Shown: piece by piece, positions 18,213 through 26,313 of the stretch | Layout: every line of letters starts with the position of its first letter | Numbering within the stretch: position 1 is the stretch's first letter | Assembly (NCBI RefSeq): GCF_017826695.1 | Contig: NZ_JAFFZW010000003.1 | Location: forward strand, 1 to 64,000 | From: Pseudomonas alliivorans | GTDB lineage: Bacteria > Pseudomonadota > Gammaproteobacteria > Pseudomonadales > Pseudomonadaceae | DNA length: 64,000 nt | Reading direction: 5' to 3' | The notes under the pieces: model-generated | Told to the model about the DNA's origin: nothing | The model's database searches: none | Seen by the model: only the letters and a program-made list of their open reading frames with translations | Position numbers and translations under genes: made by a program

Positions 18213-18539
18213 TTGAACAGCGCAGGCCTTCATGGGGGCCTGCTGATACTCCACGACCAAGTGAATAATAATGAGTGAAAATGATGAGTCCTGGATGATG
18301 GATCGCCGTCGCTCATTGAGATGAGCCAATGATGCTTGACCGTGAGCGTCGCTTTGCTCAATTGAGGAAGGCACAGGGTCGGGGGGGGGGGAGCCCAGCA
18401 TTCCAGCAAAAAATGATATCGGGACGTTTTTTCTACGGAATCGAATTAACCTGTTTGTGGCTCGTCTATTGTCTGATCGCTTGCCGTTTCAAAAGCAGGT
18501 GGGTCTTCTAAAAATTAAAAATGACCAAAGGAAATACAT
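18213..18539. other. Intergenic region with hairpin and G11 tract
   Basis: A hairpin GCAGGCC/GGGCCTGC lies at 18222-18243 just after the propeller gene and may terminate it, though a T-run is lacking. A run of 11 Gs occupies 18381-18391. No gene is supported; the small frame across the G-tract has no family match or ribosome-binding site. Confidence 0.5.
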
Positions 18540-18920
18540 ATGTTCAAAAAGATGATTCTCACCGTCGCTGTTGCCGCCAACTGCATGTCGGGTTTGGCGC
18601 TCGCCGATGCGCCAGTCAAGCTTGCTGAAACGGACAAGGGAAAAGTACTCGTAGACGCGAAAGGTATGACTCTTTATACCTTCGGTAAGGACACCTCGGG
18701 CAAGTCGGTCTGCAATGGGCCATGCGCTTCAAACTGGCCACCTTTACCGGTATCCGCAGACGCGAAAGCGGGTCATGATTACTCTGTCGTCACTCGAGAC
18801 GATGGCACAAAACAATGGGCATACAAAGGCATGCCACTTTACAGCTGGGTCAAAGATACCAAGCCAGGGGATACAACCGGTGACGGCGTCAACCAAGTCT
18901 GGCACGTTGCCAAGCCGTAA
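18540..18920 (+). CDS. Small secreted repeat protein (COG4315-like)
   Basis: 126 residues with a signal peptide (cleavage after about residue 22, ...SGLALA). The mature protein has two related repeats: GMTLYTFGKDT...CNGPCASNWPPL and KGMPLYSWVKDTKPGDTTGDGVNQVWHV. This is the pattern of predicted lipoprotein/secreted-repeat proteins of COG4315, though no lipobox is evident. AAAGGAAATACAT precedes the ATG. Function in the family is unknown; proposed links to the cell envelope or redox are speculative. A hairpin GCCACTG/CAGTGGC follows at about 18950-18970. Confidence 0.85.
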   Translation: MFKKMILTVAVAANCMSGLALADAPVKLAETDKGKVLVDAKGMTLYTFGKDTSGKSVCNGPCASNWPPLPVSADAKAGHDYSVVTRDDGTKQWAYKGMPLYSWVKDTKPGDTTGDGVNQVWHVAKP

Positions 18921-19387
18921 CGTCAGATAATTAATAGGCTGGCTTACGCCACTGGCTTTGTCAGTGGCGCAAACCAGAAGAATACACACCTGATATTTTC
19001 GCCAACATACAGCCGCCGCGCCTCATAAATCTTTGATGGATCATTTCAACGAAAAATGAGGCCGAGGTACGGTACACCTTGGACGTATTCCCGTAACGCC
19101 AGCCTGGGGTATGAAGCATCCAGAAACTAAGCCGCATCTACACAACCCACCTGGATCACCTCTGGACTGTTGAACTCCAATAGGGGCTAGCAGCGGGACT
19201 GGGATTTATTACGGTTTCAACCCACAGATCTGATTAGGTAGGATGATCCAAGGAGCATAGCAAAAAACTTAATTCCGTTAAGGAAAAATTACTTAAAAAA
19301 TCTGATTTAGTTGTATTTGACCACCTGCTTGCATTCAACTTGACCAATTGCATTCGTATTCCCCACCTGGATAAGCGTCAGATGCTC
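18921..19387. other. Non-coding region with no intact gene
   Basis: A hairpin at about 18950-18970 probably ends the upstream transcript. The rest has no supported frame, is AT-rich near 19260-19350, and leads into insertion-sequence debris. Nothing else recognisable. Confidence 0.4.
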
Positions 19388-19517
19388 TTACGGCCGTTTG
19401 CGAATTTTGATTCTTCGCATTGATTCGCCTTTCAGTTCGATGATGTGGGACTTGTGAACGATACGGTATATGCGTCCGGCCAAGTCATCTACCCAGCCCC
19501 GAAAAGCCAAGACATGG
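19388..19517 (-). pseudogene. IstB (IS21-family helper ATPase) C-terminal fragment
   Basis: On the minus strand this reads HVLAFRGWVDDLAGRIYRI, then VHKSHIIELKGESMRRIKI and ends at TAA 19388-19390. The VH.SH.IELKGESMR pattern is the C-terminus of IstB-type transposition helpers. Everything upstream is missing; the fragment stops at an imperfect palindrome at 19515-19543. A relic of an IS21-family insertion. Confidence 0.65.
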
Positions 19518-19543
19518 TGTTCACTTAAATTAAGTGGACACCA
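19515..19543. repeat. Imperfect palindrome at the junction of two IS remnants
   Basis: TGGTGTTCACTTAA is followed directly by ATTAAGTGGACACCA, giving 13 of 15 paired positions with almost no loop. It lies exactly between the IstB fragment and the IS66-like fragment and may be two abutting insertion-sequence ends. Confidence 0.55.
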
Positions 19544-19569
19544 GTTCTAGCCTTTTAAGCGGGTATTTC

Positions 19570-19866
19570 GTGCAACCAACACGCCGTTCCTACTCCAAGT
19601 CCTTCAGAGCCCAAGTCATTCAAGAGTGTGCCCAGCCTGGTGCTTCGATTGCCAGCATCGCACTCAGCCATAACCTCGTCCACAAATGGATTCGGCCGCA
19701 ATCGCAGAAAAGCACAGCGCTGCAACCTGCATTTATTCCATTAGCGATTTCGCCCCCCGGGTTCCAGCGTCTGCAAGGCTCGCTGATTCACTCGACCACT
19801 GGGAAAGCTTCCCGAGCTAACCGCATCTATACCGAGGCGAAGGTGTCCAGCACCCAGGCTAGCTAG
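19570..19866 (+). pseudogene. IS66-family TnpA-like fragment
   Basis: The frame from the GTG at 19570 encodes VQPTRRSYSKSFRAQVIQ, then a helix-turn-helix segment (ECAQPGASIASIALSH) and VHKWIR, as in IS66 OrfA/TnpA. About four residues expected before LVHKW are missing, and no tnpB or tnpC follows. The C-terminal third diverges. A non-functional remnant. Confidence 0.65.
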
Positions 19867-20179
19867 GATAGGGCCGCATGCCTGAGCAACCAGAAACGGT
19901 CGAGTGAGCAACTCCATTCGCAAGTCGTACCCTGCGCACTGAACAACGCAAGAGGCCGCGTGCCACGGGGAGTCTTGAGAATGCCGTTAAAGCTCCGTAC
20001 AGTGCAATTGTGACGATGTGGCTTCACGCTTTCCCAAATCCTCCATCTACAGCACCACGATAACTCTTGGACTTGCAGCTCAAAATCGAATGCAAACGAG
20101 CGGTCAAGTCTGTGCAATGACGCAACTGCCGAGATTGAGTACCCAAGTATTACTGAGTGATGACTTTGAGGGCCTCAAA
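19867..20179. other. Region upstream of the BPSL0761-type gene
   Basis: No gene is supported. The long in-frame extension upstream of the next gene (from 20018) lacks family similarity and a ribosome-binding site. It probably contains the promoter for the BPSL0761/sirtuin pair, but no clear -35/-10 pair stands out. Confidence 0.35.
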
Positions 20180-20455
20180 ATGACCATGCCGAATGAACGC
20201 ACCCAAGCAGTCATCCAAACGGGGGAATTTCTGCTCGAGCTATCCCAAGATTCATCTTTGCCCGAACGGATACGCCGTGACGCCAAATTTCTCCTGCGCC
20301 ACTATCCAAATCCGTTTCAGATGCTGCTGGCGGGTCGGATCGAAGAAGCGTCAGATCCTGACGTGTCCCCAATGGGTCCGGTTTTCAGCTCTTCTACCGA
20401 AAGCAGCTATCACTCCCCGGTCACTTACGCTACAGACGCGAAAGTCCCCAGATGA
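20180..20455 (+). CDS. BPSL0761 family small protein
   Basis: 91 residues from the ATG at 20180: MTMPNERTQAVIQTGEFL, then RIRRDAKFLLRHYPNPF, matching the BPSL0761 family of about 90-residue Proteobacterial proteins of unknown function. The conserved start MTMP[ND]ERT decides the start over the upstream in-frame ATG at 20018. The stop overlaps the ATG of the sirtuin gene (ATGA at 20452), implying coupled expression. The serine-rich C-terminal tail is variable. Confidence 0.75.
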   Translation: MTMPNERTQAVIQTGEFLLELSQDSSLPERIRRDAKFLLRHYPNPFQMLLAGRIEEASDPDVSPMGPVFSSSTESSYHSPVTYATDAKVPR

Positions 20456-21213
20456 ACGATTGGGATAGAGCTATCGGAGCCCTGGCTGCTGCTCGAAAAG
20501 TCGTGTTTTTCACCGGCGCCGGCGTCTCTGCTGCAAGTGGGATTCCAACATTTCGCGACAAGCTCACAGGCTTTTGGGAGAAGCATGCCCCTGAAAAGTT
20601 GGAAACAGCACGGGCTTTTCGAGAGAACCCTCAACTGGTCTGGGGATGGTACCTCTGGCGGCGTTCCCAAGCTGGCCAAGCCCAACCAAACGCCGCTCAT
20701 CTTTCGATTAGCCGACTGGCGAGCACCGGCATACAGGTTTCAGTTATCACTCAGAATATTGATGACCTGCACAAGCGCGCGGGATCTCAAAACGTTGTGC
20801 ATTTGCACGGCAGCTTGATCAATCCGATCTGCTTTGCCTGCAAGCGTCCGGCTGAACTCACAACTGAACAACTCCAGGTTTCTGCAGAAGGACAATGGGT
20901 AGAGCCTCCACGGTGTACCCGGTGCAATGGGAAACTCCGACCCGGAGTTGTGTGGTTTGGAGAGGATCTGCCTTCAGGATGTTGGAAAGCAGCATTGGCT
21001 GACGTCAAAAGTTGCGACGTTCTGATCTCCGTCGGGACCTCAGGAATCGTCAGGCCTGCGGCGGATATACCTGAAATCGCGTCGACATCTGGCGCGACGG
21101 TCATCCACGTAAACATTGCAGACGTTTGCCTAGGGGCTCCAAACGAGCTGATGCTCATGGGTTCGGCCGAGCAAGTGTTGCCTGCGCTGTTGCTGGCCAC
21201 ACCCTCTTCATAG
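20452..21213 (+). CDS. Sir2-family NAD-dependent protein deacylase
   Basis: 253 residues with all canonical sirtuin features: the NAD-binding GAGVSAASGIPTFRD (22-36), TQNIDDLHKRAG (100-111), catalytic His119 in VHLHGS, and a four-cysteine zinc module (Cys127, Cys130, Cys155, Cys158). It ends with a small NAD-binding segment around VGTSGIV. The closest functional model is CobB-type deacylase; it is not the SIR2 form fused to antiphage modules. It is cargo of the Tn7-like element, translationally coupled to a BPSL0761 gene and convergent with tnsC. Defence or regulatory use is possible but not shown. Confidence 0.9.
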   Translation: MNDWDRAIGALAAARKVVFFTGAGVSAASGIPTFRDKLTGFWEKHAPEKLETARAFRENPQLVWGWYLWRRSQAGQAQPNAAHLSISRLASTGIQVSVITQNIDDLHKRAGSQNVVHLHGSLINPICFACKRPAELTTEQLQVSAEGQWVEPPRCTRCNGKLRPGVVWFGEDLPSGCWKAALADVKSCDVLISVGTSGIVRPAADIPEIASTSGATVIHVNIADVCLGAPNELMLMGSAEQVLPALLLATPSS

Positions 21214-21258
21214 GACTGACAATGTCTTGGGAGGACAATGGGACCGCTTTCGTAGCGC

Positions 21259-22611
21259 TTACTTTGTAGGGCCTCTGGGCTTAGGTGGCCCTTTGGACTC
21301 TGATAGCAATCGGCTGTACGCATCCTCTAAGCCTTCTCGAGTTTGGGCGGGCAATGCTGGTTTCTTCTCTCGCTTGGGCTTCGAAGGGAGATTGGACGGT
21401 GAACCCGGTGGATGGAGCAGCTCGAAAGTCTTGCGCTCCTCGGCTGTAAGGGATGAAACAAAAATCTTCTCGCTCACCCGTAAAGCACGATCGTCCTTGG
21501 CAAAGCTCAAGACGTTTGATGGCATCGGCACCGGGAACGGGCAACGAAGGTCAGGCCTGCCCCCGGTTTTGCTCTTATGAACGCTGAGGCGAATTAGCTC
21601 CTCGACGTCGTCCCTACTGCTGGAGTAAGCGGCTGAAAGGTATGCCTTGTTGACGTCCTCCAAAGTAATCGTATGGCGACGGGCTGCACGGGCCTCAAGA
21701 TACGCCACCTTGATCAGTTGAACCGCCAGACGCTTTATACCGAACGTCCAGCGATACAGCTCATGTACCAGGGCACAGGGATCTGCAGATACGCGCCCCC
21801 CGCTCACGCGTATGCATTCTAGAACATACTCCTTCCAGGCCTTCGAGTCAGGATGGTCCGGTAGCATCACACGGGGTTCAGAGAGAAGCCGTTGCTTGTC
21901 CTCACTGTTCCTTGTCAGCAATTTGTGACCCAGGCTGTAGTTGGCTACATAGATCATCGGAACCCCAAGCCCGGCCATGGTGAGGAGAATATCCGTAACG
22001 CGGGCCCCCCCTTGGCCAGTGCTCTGATGCTGCATCTCTTCGAGCATCATTAGTGATACACCATCACGATTAACCCTACGCCGGCACTCCGTCAGTAGCT
22101 TTGATGTATTCGCTCTAACTCCTGTCGCGTCGCCACCGAGGAAGTCTTCCAACAGCTGTCTGCCGCCAGCTTTACCCCTCGCGCTGGCGTACCAGTACGA
22201 GATTAATATATGAGGTTCGTGGTAATGAGCGGATGCATATGGTGCAGGTCCAGGCATCACCTTCATCAGCGCACTGATAGTTTGGCTCTTCCCAACCCCT
22301 GCAAGGCCGGTGAGGCAGATAGGAAAGGCCTCGTTCTCAGGGGGGTGATACAGCCGACGCTGATATTGCTGGTCCGTGGAGAAACTCTCAGCCGAAAAGC
22401 TGCGCGCACGATCAACGCTGTCTTTGATGAAGTCCAAAGAAAACTGGTTGGGAAGGAAAATCGTCTTCAGTACCTCTGACAAACGCTCAGCGGCCAATCC
22501 AGGACTCAACTCTTCAAGCCCGGTCACCGGATCAGGTTGCACTGTAATCAAACTCCGGATATCAGCCAGCGTGTCCAGCCCGTCAAAGCGCGCAGAAAAG
22601 ATGTTAGTCAT
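21259..22611 (-). CDS. tnsC: Transposition regulator TnsC (AAA+ ATPase)
   Basis: 450 residues. Walker A TGLAGVGKS is at 101-109, the Walker B region VSLMMLEEMQHQ at 185-196. The C-terminal third after about 360 is basic and proline-rich, as expected for contacts with TnsB or DNA. In Tn7, TnsC oligomerises on target DNA bound by TnsD and recruits the TnsA/TnsB transposase. The ATG overlaps the tnsB stop by 8 nt. It is the last gene of the tnsABC operon and is convergent with the sirtuin gene. Confidence 0.9.
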   Translation of the reverse strand: MTNIFSARFDGLDTLADIRSLITVQPDPVTGLEELSPGLAAERLSEVLKTIFLPNQFSLDFIKDSVDRARSFSAESFSTDQQYQRRLYHPPENEAFPICLTGLAGVGKSQTISALMKVMPGPAPYASAHYHEPHILISYWYASARGKAGGRQLLEDFLGGDATGVRANTSKLLTECRRRVNRDGVSLMMLEEMQHQSTGQGGARVTDILLTMAGLGVPMIYVANYSLGHKLLTRNSEDKQRLLSEPRVMLPDHPDSKAWKEYVLECIRVSGGRVSADPCALVHELYRWTFGIKRLAVQLIKVAYLEARAARRHTITLEDVNKAYLSAAYSSSRDDVEELIRLSVHKSKTGGRPDLRCPFPVPMPSNVLSFAKDDRALRVSEKIFVSSLTAEERKTFELLHPPGSPSNLPSKPKREKKPALPAQTREGLEDAYSRLLSESKGPPKPRGPTK

Positions 22612-24637
22612 TGCCTTTCCCCATCAACCGCTTCTGGTCGGCGGCATCACGTTCAGACGCTCCTCCCTTCGCAGGACGCCCAAGCTTGCGGGTACCACTG
22701 TCCCAGGCTTTGCCTGTAGCGTGAAGAAATTGGGCATTGCGATCCTGAAGGATTGCGGGCTGCTCTTCACGAAGCTGCGCATTGCCACGCAGCCGATTCT
22801 CATTGAGCACCTGAAGATCCGACAGCGAAATGTCGACGCTGCTGGGATGGACGCTCGCCGGCTTTACAAAGTCCAACTCGTACAAAACGCCTTCTAATTC
22901 GATCCAGATATGTCTAACACACATGGTCATCACATAAGCTGTGACCGGTATCTGGCCATTGAGCGCAATGCGGTCAAAAACCGAGGTATCAATCAGCTTC
23001 GATGAATTGTACTTACGACCATAAAAATAAACCCCACTCCTTTTGATGTGCGCCGGATGAGGTGTCAGGAATTCTCTCACGGCGTAGTCAAAAGTTACCT
23101 CCGTGCCGGAATCGTAACCAAGATCACTGTAGAACTTGTAAATGTTATGTGGGGTGGGGCTGAAGCCCACATCTAGCATCTCAGGTGTCATCTTCCCTTC
23201 AGCATCTGAAGCATGGTTATCGTAAATAGCTTGTAGAATATGCCGCTTGCATATCTCCACAAAGTTGAGCGAGCTATGAAAGTGTGTTGGCTGATCATTG
23301 TCGGACTTAGTCCGAGGATGTGACGATTCAACCGTGGCCTTCGACTGACCCGAGTGGGTAGGAGTCAGCTCAAGTCTGGATAACCAACTCATCATTTCGT
23401 CACGGGCCACTGCTTCTGAACGAGTCGGTACGCCCATGGTAGAGCCTGGCCCACGGTCGAAGACGATGTTTTGCGGCAGACCGTAAGTAGGCCAGTCTTC
23501 TTTTCTGATAGTCAGGCCGAACAACGACGCAAATTTGACCTTGCTTATGGCCATCGAGAACAGGGCCATGCGGTAAGCTTCCATGGTTTCTTTGTTTTCG
23601 GAGAAACCCAAGGCGACGACGGCACCAGACTGGCCACACACCCCTCGAACTATACAGGCCGAATCCATAGCGGATCCTTCGAGCAAGCCAGATATCTTGC
23701 CTTTGGGGTTGTAGCCGTCAAACTCAACAACTTGGTTTACATTGACCAAGTCATGGGAAAAGCTCCCAACAAACCCGGACTTAGCTCGAGCCCCACTGGT
23801 ACCTCTACGTGCTTTCCTATACGCCTTCGTACTTATCGCCTGACCAAGGTAGTAATCGTACTGTCCTTTTGTGGGGAAAGGCTTACCTTCGGGATGATAG
23901 AACTTCTTATTTCCTGTCGATGTTGTAAAAGGAACACAACCGAATTCACCGACCAGCACTGCACCAAAGATTTCAGCGTCAGATTTAGTTTTATCGTTGT
24001 ATTTGATGAACCCGTCCAGGATAGAAGCCTGCATTTCGGCCGTAGCAGGGGATCGGGATTTGCGTCCTGACTTTGGCGGCCTTCCCAACATTTGCCCGTC
24101 TGCGTTCTGTTCCCTTTTGCCTCTACCGCAGCGGTCGAACTTGGGCATAAGCGCCCACTTCGAGCGGCCGAACACTAGATAGCTAAAAAACCAAAACCTC
24201 AACCGGGCTGCATTCTGAGAAGGTGACTGATTGGCAGCATGAGCGTTGATGATCGATTCGGGATTGTCGTTCGAGAGGATCTCTTCAGCATGATCTACCA
24301 ACTCCGCTATGGCGAGGTAACGCTTGTTAACCATCTCATCGTAGCTTTTCGTTGCCCTTACCCGATCTTTTTCCAATTGATCCACTGAAATGCCCCGGAT
24401 GGCCATTAACCAAGGAGGTGTGGCGTCACTACCGCATTCCACAAGATCACCATTGGTCAGGGCCAGATCAAATTCAGGCCGGGAAAGCGTTAGCAAACTC
24501 GCAGTGGTGCCCTCTTCATCAAAAAATACAAGGCGTGCCCTGTTTGCCCTGCCGTCACCTGCAAGGAAATAGTATTCGACATCCTTCGTCAGCCCTTTGA
24601 ATCCTTCAGGTGCTCTCAGCTTAGAACCAGTGATCAT
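22604..24637 (-). CDS. tnsB: Transposase TnsB (DDE integrase family)
   Basis: 677 residues, near the Tn7 TnsB length (702). The DDE triad is legible: Asp307 in VVEFDGYNPK, Asp394 in NIVFDRGPG and Glu437 in SKATVESSH. An N-terminal DNA-binding region (about 1-280, including RGKREQ...GRPPKSGRKSR) precedes the catalytic domain, and a C-terminal beta-barrel and tail follow. It binds the AATAAAGTCT repeats at both ends and joins 3' ends to target DNA. The start ATG overlaps the tnsA stop (ATGA). Confidence 0.92.
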   Translation of the reverse strand: MITGSKLRAPEGFKGLTKDVEYYFLAGDGRANRARLVFFDEEGTTASLLTLSRPEFDLALTNGDLVECGSDATPPWLMAIRGISVDQLEKDRVRATKSYDEMVNKRYLAIAELVDHAEEILSNDNPESIINAHAANQSPSQNAARLRFWFFSYLVFGRSKWALMPKFDRCGRGKREQNADGQMLGRPPKSGRKSRSPATAEMQASILDGFIKYNDKTKSDAEIFGAVLVGEFGCVPFTTSTGNKKFYHPEGKPFPTKGQYDYYLGQAISTKAYRKARRGTSGARAKSGFVGSFSHDLVNVNQVVEFDGYNPKGKISGLLEGSAMDSACIVRGVCGQSGAVVALGFSENKETMEAYRMALFSMAISKVKFASLFGLTIRKEDWPTYGLPQNIVFDRGPGSTMGVPTRSEAVARDEMMSWLSRLELTPTHSGQSKATVESSHPRTKSDNDQPTHFHSSLNFVEICKRHILQAIYDNHASDAEGKMTPEMLDVGFSPTPHNIYKFYSDLGYDSGTEVTFDYAVREFLTPHPAHIKRSGVYFYGRKYNSSKLIDTSVFDRIALNGQIPVTAYVMTMCVRHIWIELEGVLYELDFVKPASVHPSSVDISLSDLQVLNENRLRGNAQLREEQPAILQDRNAQFLHATGKAWDSGTRKLGRPAKGGASERDAADQKRLMGKGND

Positions 24638-25596
24638 TCGGGCAGCCCGGCAAAAAGTGAGCTATAGACCCGCAGAACATCCGGCGCATCCGTCACCAAT
24701 GGATGATCGATAAGTATCGGGTCAAACAAACTGACCGGTAGTTTGCGCTCCCATATGTCTTTGTAGATCTTCGTCAGAAACAGATCACGCCGCCCCCACC
24801 GCTGTCCGTACATCAACGCAACGGACGCTACTGGTCTCCCTTGGGTGACACAGTCTTCGATGTCGTGTGAGAAATCCTCGAGAAGATTTGATTCGAGGCT
24901 GATCTCGCGATCATGGTAGCCATACAGAAGATCCAAGTTGGCCACTAGGACTGGGTCCAGCAGATCCCTGGAAACCCTCACAGTCCTGATGCCTGCACTG
25001 TGGTAGTAAATCTCTTCCAAGGCGTGCCGTAAGCGAGCTTTCTCGCGGTTTTCTTTCTGTTTCGCCAAGCTCTTCAAACTTCCCCGAGCGACCTCATCAA
25101 AATCCATCGCATTCAACTTTACTGTCCAGTTCACGGCATAGGGGTCCGAGCCTTGCGGCTGGATATAGAGAAGCAGATCGCCCAAATAGGGGTGGGGAAC
25201 CCTCTGGCGCTCACCATCATCGTAGGTCACGACAGCTGTAGCGTGTTTGAGACCGATTTCCTCTGCAACCAATGATGTTCCCTTCACTGGCAGAAGTTTC
25301 AGCCCAGCAGCTAAGGGGTTTCCTTGAAGTGGATGAACTTGTGGAATGGGGCTGAGCATTTTCTGCTCATGCAACTCGAACACGTCGGGATTATAAAGAG
25401 CGAGTTGTGCGAAGATTCTTTCAGGGGTAGAAAGAAGATGCAGTGCTCGTCCAAGCTTCCTGCTATTAAGGCGGCATATACGAGAGCCCTTGGGCGCTTC
25501 ACCAGGGACCGCATAAATTCCGGATAAGTAAATATCTCCCCATTTGAAACGGCCTTGTCGGCCTATTATGCGGAGTAACGATTTTTTTAGATCCAC
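24634..25596 (-). CDS. tnsA: Transposon endonuclease subunit TnsA
   Basis: 320 residues. Restriction-endonuclease-like catalytic residues fit Glu59 (TPERIFAQ), Asp140 (YLGDLLLY) and Lys160 (NWTVK), as in the Tn7 TnsA E-D-QxK set. A C-terminal winged-helix domain that contacts TnsC follows. TnsA cuts the 5' ends so that transposition is cut-and-paste. It is the first gene of tnsABC. The upstream gap of about 700 bp separates it from the divergent tnsD-like gene; the promoter lies there. Confidence 0.88.
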   Translation of the reverse strand: MDLKKSLLRIIGRQGRFKWGDIYLSGIYAVPGEAPKGSRICRLNSRKLGRALHLLSTPERIFAQLALYNPDVFELHEQKMLSPIPQVHPLQGNPLAAGLKLLPVKGTSLVAEEIGLKHATAVVTYDDGERQRVPHPYLGDLLLYIQPQGSDPYAVNWTVKLNAMDFDEVARGSLKSLAKQKENREKARLRHALEEIYYHSAGIRTVRVSRDLLDPVLVANLDLLYGYHDREISLESNLLEDFSHDIEDCVTQGRPVASVALMYGQRWGRRDLFLTKIYKDIWERKLPVSLFDPILIDHPLVTDAPDVLRVYSSLFAGLPE

Positions 25597-26313
25597 TTAT
25601 GTTATCTACCATCCATTCAATCCTTAGCAGGTGACGAATAACAGTCCACCTACATCGGTTGAATAAGCCATCCAATAGCGCGGGCACGGCGATAGCTACA
25701 CCACGCGCAGTATACTTTTCTGGAGACGAGCGGAGCCGTGCAGGGCTTGACGCCCTACGCGAGGGGATAGACAATGGATTCGTCAGGAGTCGAAAGCTGA
25801 CTTATCCTCAAAGGCCCAAGGTCACACTTGGGCCTTTGTCTATCTGGCTCCTGGGTTTTCTATCCAGATTCCATGTTGTGGTTCCTCAAGCTTCAGTAAT
25901 AGGCACTCAAACTATCTCGTTTGAGATAGCTGCACTTTCATAGCAACCTCGACGTTAATTAGGCAGAATTTGCATCGGTCGTTTGTAATGCATCTTCAGA
26001 TTCAGTACTGCCTTTAGTAAACGTCAATTAATGATGCATGGTACCGCTGAAAAATGTCGGTTGACAACTGGAATAAAACAGCTAAGTTGCGCCTCCGCCG
26101 GCGCTTTTTTACTGACTTCCCAGTATTTTCGGTGCTTGTAGCGCCAAAAACCCACATGCATAGATGACCCGGTAATTAAAAAAATCTGGTAAATCCCCCC
26201 AGTTATGGGACCTACGATTCGTGAATAATCGCCTACCTGTTTAGGCGAAATTGATCCGTAGCACGAGTAGCTGGCAGCTAAACTCATTTCCTCTGTTTCC
26301 GCTCGGAGGCCAC
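25597..26313. other. Long intergenic region between divergent tnsA and tnsD-like genes
   Basis: 717 bp without a supported gene. It contains a perfect 11-bp stem-loop AAAGGCCCAAG/CTTGGGCCTTT at about 25818-25845, and a second terminator-like hairpin GCGCC/GGCGC followed by six Ts at 26089-26110. The presence of two terminator-like hairpins suggests a small transcript or the remains of a lost gene. Promoters for both divergent genes must be here. Confidence 0.5.
26089..26110 (+). terminator. Rho-independent terminator-like hairpin
   Basis: Stem GCGCC (26089-26093)/GGCGC (26100-26104), a 6-base loop, then TTTTTT. On the plus strand it would stop transcripts before the tnsD-like gene. The source transcript is unclear. 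Confidence 0.5.

Noticed and set aside
20452..21213. SIR2-type antiphage effector
   Set aside because: The protein is a stand-alone canonical zinc sirtuin with no SLOG, Argonaute or HerA partner.
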